Virus record (IMG/VR): IMGVR_UViG_3300017755_000010
Coordinates: 1 to 46,518 of that record
DNA: 46,518 nt
From: a virus
Direction: 5' to 3' (one strand)
In this document: in pieces, positions 18,814-27,905 of the stretch
Position numbering within the stretch: the stretch's first letter is position 1
Layout: each line of letters starts with the position of its first letter
Translations under genes and position numbers: made by a program
The notes under the pieces: model-generated
Databases searched by the model: none
Seen by the model: the letters and a program-made list of their open reading frames with translations, nothing else
Told to the model about the DNA's origin: nothing

Positions 18814-19502
18814 TGGCAGTAACAGAAAAGTTAATGGCTCAGGGTTCATTCAGTGTACAACTAGATTACAACAAGCTACCTAACTCAGTTTTAAATAGCG
18901 TTGATGCTTGGGACCAAATAGTAATTGTTCCTTCAAGAGTTACTGAAGATGAATTAAATGACTCAGCTATGTTAACTTCAGCTGAATATGTTGGTGTCAT
19001 AAAAACACTAGGTTTAGGAGATGACGCTGTAGAAATAACAGGAGCAGGTTTAGGTACATATTTAGGTGATGGTGGTAGTCGTGGTATGCCTATATCTGAC
19101 CAAGGCGACATATCTAATATGAGAAGTTATGAAAATAAATCTTTAGAGTATGTTTTAGATAACAAAGATGGAACACCATACGGAATACTTAGAGATGGAA
19201 GAGACGCTGGACTAAGAGCAATTAGACCTGGAACAATAACTAATCCCTCAAAAGAAAGTACAGATTTAATTTTAAACTTTGAAGGCAACAATGGTGACAA
19301 GACAACTACTGACGCTACAACTAAAAAACATGATGTTGAATTTTATGGGAATGCAAAAATAAGTACTGACCAAGCTAAATTTGGAAGTAGTTCATTATAC
19401 TTAGATGGTGATAGGGATTACTTGGAGGTTGACTATTCTTATCATTTCCAGTTTGAATCTGAAGATTTTACAGTTGAATGGTGGGAATATAGGGAGGCAT
19501 AA
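18813..19502 (+). CDS. Tail hub N-terminal half with 5' part of a LamG-like domain
   Basis: The 229-aa product starts like the first domain of a siphovirus tail hub or minor tail protein: FSVQLDYNKLPN, WDQIVIVPSRV, EYVGVIKTLGLGDDAVEI. KSLEYVLDN and a short helix follow. From about residue 151 it is the first half of a LamG/concanavalin-type jelly roll (DLILNFEGNN, FGSSSLYLDGDRDYLEV, EDFTVEWWEY). It stops three residues later, in mid-domain. AGGGAGG at 19491-19497, which encodes the last residues, is the ribosome-binding site of the next gene, whose ATG at 19502 overlaps this stop (TAATG). The missing half is in that next gene. Both proteins probably assemble together in the tip (inference). 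Confidence 0.75.
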   Translation: MAVTEKLMAQGSFSVQLDYNKLPNSVLNSVDAWDQIVIVPSRVTEDELNDSAMLTSAEYVGVIKTLGLGDDAVEITGAGLGTYLGDGGSRGMPISDQGDISNMRSYENKSLEYVLDNKDGTPYGILRDGRDAGLRAIRPGTITNPSKESTDLILNFEGNNGDKTTTDATTKKHDVEFYGNAKISTDQAKFGSSSLYLDGDRDYLEVDYSYHFQFESEDFTVEWWEYREA

Positions 19503-22500
19503 TGCCGCAGTTTGATTTAGCAAACGCAAATATAAGCTCTGGTGGAATAACAAAGGTTAAGGACAGAATTGGTTTTGTTCCTTTTGTTTATGACTCAGGC
19601 TATCCAAATTTAGGTAACTACCTAGATAATGACCCAGTTCCTTCTGGTTCTACTATATATGCAGAGAGTGTTGGAGGTAGAGTTCCTTATGACCCAGATT
19701 TTCATAATGGTGTAAGAGGTTCCCTAGTTGTTGGTTATGGTCATACTTACAGAAATGAAGGAGCACAATGGAAAGGTTCAGATGCTTTGTTTTATGATTT
19801 TTATAGCGTTAAAGAAAATGCATCAGACGCTAATTCAACAGCTTTTCAGATTAACAATATAGATTACGCTTTCCCAATACAAAAAGGTGATGTATTTGCT
19901 ACTACTGATGATGGTGGTAAATTCTTAGATTCAAGTAATAACGTAATCACTAAGGGTATAAGAGTTAAATACATAGGTGATGATACTTCGACATTAAACC
20001 AACGTTTTTCGGAGTCTATAGCTTCTACATTACTTGCTGAAGACATAGTTGGTTACAAAAATAAAGTAATAGCTGTATTTACTGGGTATGAAGACTCATT
20101 TCCTTATGACACTACTTTAGCTCAACAACACTTTGATATGATGGTAGGTTTGTGCTTTGCAGTAGGTAAAGAAGCTTTTGAAGACACTTTGTTTGTTTAT
20201 GAATACAAACAAGTAGATGGTACTTCAGTAACAAGTTCTAGTAATCTTACATCTTACAATGATGCAGGTTATTCCTTAATGTTTCTTGGTGCTAAAGCTA
20301 AACCAATGGACTATCCAAACGGAGATGCTTCTATAGCTTCTAACTTAATGCTTACTCACAGAACTGATGGAATTGTAGTAAATGGTACAAAGGTAACATG
20401 GGAAAATAGATTACTTTGGGACCCAGCATTAATTAAACAAAGACAGGAAGACATCGATGAACTACTTGGTTCTAACAGTGCAGTAAACCCTACTGCTACA
20501 CCTCTTGACCCAAGAACTAATTCACAGTGGTATTTAGGACCTGCAATAAATCAAGACTTCTTTATGGCTAGACCGAATGCACCAGCATGGGTAGACATTG
20601 TACAAACAACTTTACCAACTGGTTCTGTAAGTAATACTATTAGGTCATTATTAGACCAAGGTAGAGAAGCAGAGATACCACAATACTATACTGGTGATGC
20701 TTCAATATACGATACAGACCCTGGCAATGAAAACTATTGGGAAGAAGACCCGTTCTATCAAAAAGCTTATTCTCAGTTTTGGCAAATAAATAACAGATGG
20801 TACAAAGGTGCTCAAACATTTACAAGTATAAGACCTAGAACAACTAACGGACCAGCAATAGCAGCACAAAACGATGGCTCAGTCCCATCATACATATTAG
20901 GACTAGACAATGGTTCTGGTGAATTACAAATTTTTATGACAAGTACTAGAGCAGAAAGTACTATTGATGGTATTACTGGAATTGATTCTACTATATGGGA
21001 TATTGCAGATGGAATTAAATTAGGTGATAGACAAAATGGACAATGGGTTCATAGAGCTGTAACTAGAAAAGATAATAAGTTTACTACATGGGAAAACGGT
21101 ACATTAGTTTCACAATTCACTTCTGATAAAACTTTAAAGAGAGTAACTAGAGATGCTAAAACAAGTGGAACTGACGAAAAAGCTTCCTTAAACTTTTCAA
21201 TAGGAAAAAGTCAGCAAGCAGATTACTTTAAAGGTTATATAGACGGATTAAAAGTTACTAAGGGTGAAGCTTTATATAATTCTAACTTCACACCATCAAC
21301 ATCAGCACCAACAGTAGATAATACTGCTAATAGCTATACAGGTTTACACAATGTAGAGTCTGTACTAAATGCATTAAAAAAAGTTATGTCTCAGATGGAC
21401 ACAGAATATAAAGTAAACACTAACGGAACAATAGATGCTGGACCTAGTGAAAGCTTGTTTCAAGGTCATAATGATGATGAACCAAAAGCAATCATTGTTA
21501 GAGATTCATCAGGTGAAGACCCAGGAATTATAGGTTTAAATCCTGATGCACTGACTACACAGTTTGAAGCTGAAGATTGGGTATCTGGTGTCGAATATTT
21601 AAAGAATGTAGGTTCTGATGGTCAAAATATAGACTTAGTAGAGAGATTTTTAACAGACGTCCCTTACTATGATTTATTTGGCAATCCACTTGAAAGAGTT
21701 GCTTATGTAAACGAATCTGATACAAATGCACTTATGGCTCCAAAAAGAGCAGAAGCATACTTGGATGAATTTACTAGAACTAAAAAATCTCTGTCGTTAT
21801 CACTTGAGTATTATGACATCAAAGGTGACTTTGAAGTAGGGGATAACATATATGTTTACGACCCTGAAGTTGGTTTTGTTGACACACCTACTAAAGCTAT
21901 TGCTGATGGTAGAACCGAACCTTATGAAGCTATTTGGCAAGGTCAATATATAAATCCTGAGAAGATAAGAATAATAGGAATATCCTATCCAATAGAAGAT
22001 AGCTTTGGTGTTTATTTAAGAAAAGTTACAAGCACCTCTCCTTATCAAGTAAGGTATATAGATTTATCTGATTATGTTATGTTTGAGACAGGAAATACTT
22101 CACTTGATGTCGGAGACCTGGGTAAACAGATAGGTGATGATTTAAGATTCTCTAACCAATTATCTGGTACTACTACTGGTAGAACAGAATACAAACCAGG
22201 AAAAGTATTAGACCCTGATAATGTAGATTCAGAAGGTATAAGAACAACATCTAGTTTCTATACAGATGCAGTAGGTACACAGCAATCAATTATATTTATA
22301 GAATGGAGAACTCCTAGAAATACAAGTGGTACTGTTATTGAAAATGGTCTACATTATGAAATATCTGTAGAACCTGTCAACCCTGATTTAGGTGACGCTA
22401 CTAAATACTTCGTTCAATGGGGTAATGAAACATTTACTGTTGAAGGTTTGCAAAAAGCCACTGATTACAAGGTTGGTGTTCAAGCTGTTACTACTGGTGC

Positions 22501-23545
22501 AGCTTCAGGATATGTTTATGAAACTATAACTACAGCTGTAGATAGTGCTCAGCCTAATAAGCCAGCACAAGCTACAACTATGGCAACTATACAAGGTGCA
22601 GTACAAGTTATACACCATTTAGGTAGAGCTACAGATGATGCAGGTAACCCAGTGTCAAGTATTACAAATTTCACACTACCTTCTGACTTATCTTATTTAA
22701 ATGTTTATGGTTCTACTACTTCTGGGTTTACTGTTGCAGAATCAACAAAATTAGGAAACATACCTTGTGATGCTTCTTTCCTAAGATTAAGTATTCCAGC
22801 AGTAGCAACATTAAAAGGAGACTCTTTAGATAGTGCTCAAACAATGTTCTTTAGATTTACTGCTGTAGATAATGCTGGAAATGAATCAGACCCTTCTGAT
22901 GAGCAACAAGGTAATGCTGCTCTAGTTGCAACTGAAAACATAGATGACGCTGCTATTACTTCTGCAAAAATACAAAACCTATCAGTGGGAACAGCAAAGA
23001 TTGCAGATGCAGCAATATCAAATGTTAAGATTGCAAACTTAATTGAATCAGACAATTATGCTACAGGAACTTCAGGTTGGTCTATACAAAAGTCAAATGC
23101 TACATATCCTGATGGTTTTATAGAAATAAATGACGCTTTAATAAGAGGTAATATAACTGCAACTACAGGAAACATTGGTGGTTGGAGTATTGCATCAAAC
23201 AAACTAACTGCTGGAAACTTAGAACTAGATGGTGGTAATACAACTATTAAAGGTAATTACTCTTCTGGTTCTTCTGGATTTATCTTAAATAATGATGGTT
23301 CTGTTGAATTTAACAGTGGTACTTTTAGGTCAGATGTTGTGGGTGGAACATTGACTATAGGTGCTAGTGCTAAATACGATAATACAACGGATACAGATAT
23401 TTTTGTAGTTGATGAAAATGGTAACTTATACCTTGGACATCATACTCTTGGTAACGCACCATTTTCTGTAACTAATAGCGGTGACCTCGTAGCAACTTCT
23501 GTTACAATTACTGGAGGAGAATTACACATAGGAGGAACTCCATAA
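19502..23545 (+). CDS. Tail hub / tip protein with lysozyme-like, LamG, FN3 and fibre parts
   Basis: The 1347-aa protein is a mosaic. Residues about 10-310 resemble a phage lysozyme (GH24-type): ISSGGITKVKDRIGFVPFVYDSG, read as two pieces, then VVGYGHT at 76-82, LAEDIVGYKNKV, and LAQQHFDMMVGLCFAVG. The usual catalytic Glu aligns with I23 and the usual Thr with V76, while D31 is kept, so activity is doubtful. Residues about 437-605 are the second half of a LamG domain (QWVHRAVTRKDNKFTTWENG, YFKGYIDGLKVTKGEALYN). The hub core resumes at about 620-840 (VESVLNALKKVMSQMDTEYK). FN3-like repeats lie at about 913-1140, then AKIADAAISNVKIANLI (central-fibre helix), and a beta-rich fibre end. Its start has a strong ribosome site inside the previous gene. 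Confidence 0.8.
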   Translation: MPQFDLANANISSGGITKVKDRIGFVPFVYDSGYPNLGNYLDNDPVPSGSTIYAESVGGRVPYDPDFHNGVRGSLVVGYGHTYRNEGAQWKGSDALFYDFYSVKENASDANSTAFQINNIDYAFPIQKGDVFATTDDGGKFLDSSNNVITKGIRVKYIGDDTSTLNQRFSESIASTLLAEDIVGYKNKVIAVFTGYEDSFPYDTTLAQQHFDMMVGLCFAVGKEAFEDTLFVYEYKQVDGTSVTSSSNLTSYNDAGYSLMFLGAKAKPMDYPNGDASIASNLMLTHRTDGIVVNGTKVTWENRLLWDPALIKQRQEDIDELLGSNSAVNPTATPLDPRTNSQWYLGPAINQDFFMARPNAPAWVDIVQTTLPTGSVSNTIRSLLDQGREAEIPQYYTGDASIYDTDPGNENYWEEDPFYQKAYSQFWQINNRWYKGAQTFTSIRPRTTNGPAIAAQNDGSVPSYILGLDNGSGELQIFMTSTRAESTIDGITGIDSTIWDIADGIKLGDRQNGQWVHRAVTRKDNKFTTWENGTLVSQFTSDKTLKRVTRDAKTSGTDEKASLNFSIGKSQQADYFKGYIDGLKVTKGEALYNSNFTPSTSAPTVDNTANSYTGLHNVESVLNALKKVMSQMDTEYKVNTNGTIDAGPSESLFQGHNDDEPKAIIVRDSSGEDPGIIGLNPDALTTQFEAEDWVSGVEYLKNVGSDGQNIDLVERFLTDVPYYDLFGNPLERVAYVNESDTNALMAPKRAEAYLDEFTRTKKSLSLSLEYYDIKGDFEVGDNIYVYDPEVGFVDTPTKAIADGRTEPYEAIWQGQYINPEKIRIIGISYPIEDSFGVYLRKVTSTSPYQVRYIDLSDYVMFETGNTSLDVGDLGKQIGDDLRFSNQLSGTTTGRTEYKPGKVLDPDNVDSEGIRTTSSFYTDAVGTQQSIIFIEWRTPRNTSGTVIENGLHYEISVEPVNPDLGDATKYFVQWGNETFTVEGLQKATDYKVGVQAVTTGAASGYVYETITTAVDSAQPNKPAQATTMATIQGAVQVIHHLGRATDDAGNPVSSITNFTLPSDLSYLNVYGSTTSGFTVAESTKLGNIPCDASFLRLSIPAVATLKGDSLDSAQTMFFRFTAVDNAGNESDPSDEQQGNAALVATENIDDAAITSAKIQNLSVGTAKIADAAISNVKIANLIESDNYATGTSGWSIQKSNATYPDGFIEINDALIRGNITATTGNIGGWSIASNKLTAGNLELDGGNTTIKGNYSSGSSGFILNNDGSVEFNSGTFRSDVVGGTLTIGASAKYDNTTDTDIFVVDENGNLYLGHHTLGNAPFSVTNSGDLVATSVTITGGELHIGGTP

Positions 23546-23546
23546 C

Positions 23547-25250
23547 ATGGGATTTCATTTAGATACAACAGGTAATGTTTGGTTAGGGTCTGGTAGTACA
23601 GGAACTACTCTTACTCAAGCTATTACAGCTGGTCCTCCTAATTTTTATGTCACGAGTGCAGGTACATTATTTGCACAAGCAGGAACAGTAGGAGGTATTA
23701 CAATTGATTCTACTGGTATATATACAAACTACACTGCTGGAACTTCAGGTTTTAAAATATTTTCATCTGATGGTTCTGCTGAATTTGATGATGTAACTAT
23801 TAGAGCAGAGGTACAATCTAGTAGCCTCACAGGTAGTTTTGTCATGGGTTCTGGTGGTGAAATAAAAACTTCATCAGGAACTAGCAGAATAGAAATTGGT
23901 AATACTAACGAAACTTATATCAGCTTTATACAAGGAAGTGCAACAACTGGAAGAATTGAAACTATAGCTGGTACTGGTGGTGCAGATACTTTTAGAATAT
24001 CATCATTTTTGAATGATGACTTAGAACTATATGCTGGTGGAGGTAGCGGTAAGTTAGAAATAACAGCTGGAGAAATTTACATACCTGTAGGTGCAACTTT
24101 ATCTTTTTCTGGGGCTAGTGGCTCACCAGGTGAAGTACTAACTAGAAATAATGCAGGTGGTGCAAACTGGGCAGCAACTTCAGGTCATAGTCACTCTGGA
24201 TATAGTTTTCCTAACTCAGGAACATTATTATCAAACGATAATCATAACCACTCAAACTTTTTAGAGGGAGACCACTTACTTGCTAATAATCCACATAGTG
24301 TGTATGTAGAAAATGCTAATCATAATCACTCAAACTTTTTAGAAAATGCTGACCTATCAAGTTTTATATCTACCAGCAACAGTGCATTTAACTCTGTTGT
24401 TGACCATACAGATATAACTGCAAACCAAGGTGGAGGTTCTGCTCATGGTATGTCATTATCAGGTGTAAATGCAGCTGTATTACATGTCAATGATACCTCA
24501 GTTCATACAAACCATAATCACAACTATGGATTAGCTGAAGACCCTCATGGTAACGGTGAGCATAGCGAAGCATATATTACAAACAATAATGCCAATGCAC
24601 ATCATGGAAATACTTATGCAAACTCTGGTCATAACCACGGATATGCAAACTCTGGTCATACTCATAACAATGACCACGACCATAATGGTTATGCAGACTC
24701 TAGTCATAACCACGCATATGCAAGTTCATTTCATAATCACAGTTCTATCACGAATCACGCTCATAATAATTTTGCAAACTTAAATCATAACCATGGAAGT
24801 GGTAATTCAAATATTAACGCATGGATGCACGATGATAGGTTTATATCAGTAAATGCTAATACTGTACCTGGTCTTAATGTAGTCAATAGACTTAATCCTG
24901 TAACAGCAAACTTTAATGAAGGATATGTAGATAGATTGATTGAGTCAAACCCAGATAAAGCTTATAGAGACTCTTTCTCCTCAATGAAAAGAAAAACATA
25001 CAGAATTACAGCACAAGATGTAGAACAAGCACTTGAAGATGACGGTATTGATACTAATGATGTAGCTTGGTTAATAGACAGACTTTATTATGTAGACCCA
25101 TGGCTAAAGGATGAATCTGAAGAAAAGCAAGCACACGGCTCAAGAGGTCTTTTGAATGGTGAGCTTGAAGCAGTATTAGTACAGGCAATAAAAGATATGT
25201 CTGCTAAGATAGACACATTACAAGATAGAATAACAACCTTGGAGGGTTAA
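23547..25250 (+). CDS. Tail fibre with HxH repeats and S74-like C-terminal domain
   Basis: The 567-aa protein continues the beta-rich style of the hub C-terminus (residues 1-210). Then comes a His-rich section (about 212-420) with eleven HxH motifs (for example GHSHSG, NHNHSN, GHTHNN, DHDHNG). Such motifs bind iron in the needle tip of T4 gp37. The C-terminus (about 430-567) resembles an S74 intramolecular chaperone: LNVVNRLNPVTANF, YRITAQDVEQALEDDGID, and a final helix AVLVQAIKDMSAKIDTLQD. The usual S-D-x-R-x-K autoprocessing phrase reads H-D-D-R-F-I here, so the Ser and Lys of the dyad appear absent. It probably forms a trimeric fibre at the tip. It starts 2 nt after the hub gene's stop. 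Confidence 0.75.
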   Translation: MGFHLDTTGNVWLGSGSTGTTLTQAITAGPPNFYVTSAGTLFAQAGTVGGITIDSTGIYTNYTAGTSGFKIFSSDGSAEFDDVTIRAEVQSSSLTGSFVMGSGGEIKTSSGTSRIEIGNTNETYISFIQGSATTGRIETIAGTGGADTFRISSFLNDDLELYAGGGSGKLEITAGEIYIPVGATLSFSGASGSPGEVLTRNNAGGANWAATSGHSHSGYSFPNSGTLLSNDNHNHSNFLEGDHLLANNPHSVYVENANHNHSNFLENADLSSFISTSNSAFNSVVDHTDITANQGGGSAHGMSLSGVNAAVLHVNDTSVHTNHNHNYGLAEDPHGNGEHSEAYITNNNANAHHGNTYANSGHNHGYANSGHTHNNDHDHNGYADSSHNHAYASSFHNHSSITNHAHNNFANLNHNHGSGNSNINAWMHDDRFISVNANTVPGLNVVNRLNPVTANFNEGYVDRLIESNPDKAYRDSFSSMKRKTYRITAQDVEQALEDDGIDTNDVAWLIDRLYYVDPWLKDESEEKQAHGSRGLLNGELEAVLVQAIKDMSAKIDTLQDRITTLEG

Positions 25251-25466
25251 ATGGCGTTAGAAGAATATAAATTCATTACCCCATCATCTGAGACAGCTGA
25301 AGAAAAGCTAAAGAGATTGGCTAATGAATTAAAATCAATGGAAGAGCATTACAAAACACTAGAAGATGATGGTGCAAGTGATGAAAAGTTAGCAGTTCTT
25401 GAGCAAAATATTTTAGACAAAAGAACTGAATATGAAGGTTTGGGCGGTACTTACCCAGAGCTCTAA
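25251..25466 (+). CDS. Small coiled-coil protein
   Basis: The 71-aa product is mostly helical with heptad-like spacing (EEKLKRLANELKSMEEHYK, KLAVLEQNILDKRTEYE). It begins directly after the fibre stop and ends directly before the next start, so it is translationally linked to both. Its function is unknown. Similar short helical proteins occur twice more at 26249 and 26443. Confidence 0.65.
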   Translation: MALEEYKFITPSSETAEEKLKRLANELKSMEEHYKTLEDDGASDEKLAVLEQNILDKRTEYEGLGGTYPEL

Positions 25467-26222
25467 ATGATATTTAAAAAAGAAGGCAAAAAAATAATCG
25501 AGTTTAAGACCGATGTCGCAGGTCTTCATAAAGTTGCACCCGTAAAGCCTGCTAGCTACTTTATTCCACAGTGGTTTAAAGATATGTCAGACTTTATAGA
25601 AATGCCTGGCAATAACGATAAGCCACCAAATTACTTTGGTAAAGTAGGCGATACAGCAAAAAAATTACATGGCGGAACTGTTAAAAGGTGTCCTGCTATT
25701 ATTGACTTGATTTCTGGAGGTTACATTATTCCTATGTGGTCTGACTTTCTACTACAGAATGATGGAACTTTATTAGAGTGGGATAATAAAAACTTTCCTT
25801 ATGGTATTGAGTTTCATAATAATTCACAAATATACAATTGGAAACTAGATAAAAAAGATTTTAAAGAAGGAGTTAAATTTTCTAACCCTTGGAGAATATA
25901 TACACCACCTGGGTATTCTGTTATGTTTTTAGCTCCTTATTATCAATTTGAAAAAAGATTTACAGTATTGTCAGGAATAGTTGAAACTGACTCTTATCAT
26001 GCTATTAACTTTCCAACATTGATACATACTCAAAAAGACATAATTATAGAAAGAGGAACACCTTTTATACAAGTAATTCCTTTTAAAAGAGATGACTTTA
26101 TATTAGATGTTGGTGAAATGTCTGATGAACAAATGAAAACAGACAAAGAACATAAATTACATTTATCTACAAAATTTAAGAACGCATACCGTTCAATTAC
26201 CTCTAGTTTCAATAACTCATAG
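25467..26222 (+). CDS. ETDSxH family protein, copy 1 (DUF6065-like)
   Basis: The 251-aa protein belongs to a family with two further clear copies in this window (41370 and 43496). Shared blocks in order are VKRCPAIIDLISGGYIIPMW, a hydrophobic and acidic stretch, VKFSNPWRIYTPPGYSV, GIVETDSYHAINFP, and RGTPFIQVIPFKRD. The order of PPGY, G[IV][IV]ETD and G-x-P-x-x-x-x-P-x-x-R recalls DUF6065 proteins, whose function I do not know. Likely functional residues are E, D and H of ETDSYH. This copy sits alone among fibre genes, 5 kb after the hub, which hints at a link with the virion (inference). No signal peptide or membrane segment is visible. Confidence 0.75.
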   Translation: MIFKKEGKKIIEFKTDVAGLHKVAPVKPASYFIPQWFKDMSDFIEMPGNNDKPPNYFGKVGDTAKKLHGGTVKRCPAIIDLISGGYIIPMWSDFLLQNDGTLLEWDNKNFPYGIEFHNNSQIYNWKLDKKDFKEGVKFSNPWRIYTPPGYSVMFLAPYYQFEKRFTVLSGIVETDSYHAINFPTLIHTQKDIIIERGTPFIQVIPFKRDDFILDVGEMSDEQMKTDKEHKLHLSTKFKNAYRSITSSFNNS

Positions 26223-26248
26223 TATTATTTACACGAGGAGTGTAAATC

Positions 26249-26443
26249 ATGCCATACGATTACGAATATCTATCTGTTGATAAACAAATAAATTATTTAG
26301 AAAAACAAATAGAGAACAAAGAACTTAGAATATTTGAATTAGAACTCGCAGACCAAGAAGATGTGCAGATAATTCAAGATTTAGCTGACGCAAGTGCAGA
26401 TATAACTGCATTAAAAGCTAAGCTATCGGAACTAGAGGAATAA
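26249..26443 (+). CDS. Small coiled-coil protein
   Basis: The 64-aa product is almost entirely helical (YLEKQIENKELRIFELELAD, ADITALKAKLSELEE) and probably a short coiled coil. It has a clear ribosome site (GAGGAG near 26235-26240) and overlaps the next gene by one base. The function is unknown. Its position among fibre genes suggests a fibre-assembly or attachment factor (inference). Confidence 0.65.
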   Translation: MPYDYEYLSVDKQINYLEKQIENKELRIFELELADQEDVQIIQDLADASADITALKAKLSELEE

Positions 26444-26709
26444 TGTCAGAGGAACAACCTAAAAACGACTGGGATACTAATTACTTCTTTTTTGACCATG
26501 ATGCAAAAAGACAATATGTTTTGCAAAGAATGTTTGAAGCTGAACAACTACATTTTGAAATGATGGTTGATAAATTAGAAGAAGGTCATTCCGATTTTGA
26601 AAATTGGAAAGAAACGACTAAACAATTGAAAGAAGAACTAGATAGATTACGTTATTTATTTAAGTTATATGGAGGAACATTAGGCAGCGAATTACCCACT
26701 GAGGAATAA
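26443..26709 (+). CDS. Small helical protein
   Basis: The 88-aa protein is predicted to be helical (FMV-type helix EAEQLHFEMMVDKLEEG, then ENWKETTKQLKEELDRLRYL). It overlaps its neighbours on both sides with TAATG junctions, so it is part of one tightly coupled operon with the 64-aa gene and the fibre gene downstream. No family is recognised. Confidence 0.65.
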   Translation: MSEEQPKNDWDTNYFFFDHDAKRQYVLQRMFEAEQLHFEMMVDKLEEGHSDFENWKETTKQLKEELDRLRYLFKLYGGTLGSELPTEE

Positions 26710-27905
26710 TGCCTATTGATACCACTCATGATGCAGCACAGCGAATAGCTGGCTCTACCGATTATAACGACCATGTATTTAGTCTTGATTCAAATGGAGA
26801 CCCTTATGGATATCAAGTATCTAATGCAATAGTCCATATTGACGACACCACTGTTGATAGTAATGGTGATGAAATTGGATACAATCTTTACTTAGACGCA
26901 CAAACAATGGTTACTGACGGCTCGTTAGTAATGGGTACAATAGCATCAAAAGAATTATATTTTGCTACAGACGGAACTATACGTGCAAAGTTTACTACTG
27001 ATGGTTACTTTGATTTATTAAGTTCAAAACTTAAATTAAATGGTAATTCTGGTGCAGCTAACCAAGTAATGAAATCTGATGGTTATGGAAATCTAAGTTG
27101 GACAGATTTACCAAATCAACAACAAGCTTTTGGAAATATAGTTGTAACGGGTGAAGACACCATACAAGCAGATACTACTGGCGATACCTTAAATTTAGTA
27201 GCTGGTTCAGGTATAAGTCTTTCTACTGATGGAGGTAGTGATACCTTAACTATAAGTGCTTCTGGTGGAGGAGCAGCACAAGCGTTTAAAAATATTATTG
27301 CTGGTGGCAGTACAATGATTGCCGATAGTAATGAAGATACTCTTACATTAGTTGCTGGCTCTAACGTAACAATTACATCAGATTCAACAACAGATACTAT
27401 AACAATTGCTGCAAGTACAAGTGGTGATGTTAACCAAAGTGCTTTTACCCAAGTAGCTTCTACAAATCAAAATACTATACAAGCTAATGCTGAAAGTGAT
27501 ACATTAACTATTGATTCTGATGACGAAAGTTCTTTAGATACAAGGTATAAAGCTGACCGTGACCAGATAGATATAATAACCGATAGTTCAACAAAAACTG
27601 TTAAAGTGAACAGTAAAGTACCTAAGACTTTATCAATGGTTGGTAAAGCACCCGTAGTTACTAAACTAGGAGAAAATTCTGGAGTGCCTTTAAGAAATAA
27701 ATTTTTTAATGTAGCCACATCAGATGCTGTTTCTGGAAGTGGAGGATACGTAGGTGTTAGCACCAGAAGTCTACCTTTATTACAAAGCTCAGGTTCTGTA
27801 GTAGACATACTTATGCCAGCAAAAAGTGACAATTCAACTTTACAACTTACATACTTAGATAGCTCAGGTACAGAAGACATAATAGACATGGAAGTAGCTG
27901 AATAA
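26709..27905 (+). CDS. Fibre / appendage protein with beta repeats
   Basis: The 398-aa protein is rich in Gly, Ser, Thr, Asp and Asn and poor in Cys. Residues about 85-140 hold KELYFATDGTIRAKFTTDG and LKLNGNSGAANQVMKSDG, phrases found in phage fibres. From about 140 to 270 it has three imperfect repeats of the form F-x-N-I-[VI]-x-x-G-x-x-[TM]-I-x-A-[DN]-[TS]-x-x-D-T-L-x-[LI] (QADTTGDTLNLVAGSGISLS, IADSNEDTLTLVAGSNVTIT). The C-terminal part (SDAVSGSGGYVGVSTRSLPL) is beta-rich. A trimeric fibre section is likely. It overlaps the giant fibre gene by one base. Confidence 0.7.
   Translation: MPIDTTHDAAQRIAGSTDYNDHVFSLDSNGDPYGYQVSNAIVHIDDTTVDSNGDEIGYNLYLDAQTMVTDGSLVMGTIASKELYFATDGTIRAKFTTDGYFDLLSSKLKLNGNSGAANQVMKSDGYGNLSWTDLPNQQQAFGNIVVTGEDTIQADTTGDTLNLVAGSGISLSTDGGSDTLTISASGGGAAQAFKNIIAGGSTMIADSNEDTLTLVAGSNVTITSDSTTDTITIAASTSGDVNQSAFTQVASTNQNTIQANAESDTLTIDSDDESSLDTRYKADRDQIDIITDSSTKTVKVNSKVPKTLSMVGKAPVVTKLGENSGVPLRNKFFNVATSDAVSGSGGYVGVSTRSLPLLQSSGSVVDILMPAKSDNSTLQLTYLDSSGTEDIIDMEVAE

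Noticed and set aside
18813-19502. A slippery sequence joining the two hub genes by frameshifting
   Set aside because: The codons before the stop (TAT AGG GAG GCA) do not fit the X XXY YYZ rule.
19480-19510. The hub split being a sequencing frameshift
   Set aside because: A strong ribosome site and a TAATG overlap sit exactly at the break and the lysozyme-like domain begins at the new start, which favours a real boundary. It cannot be fully excluded without reads.
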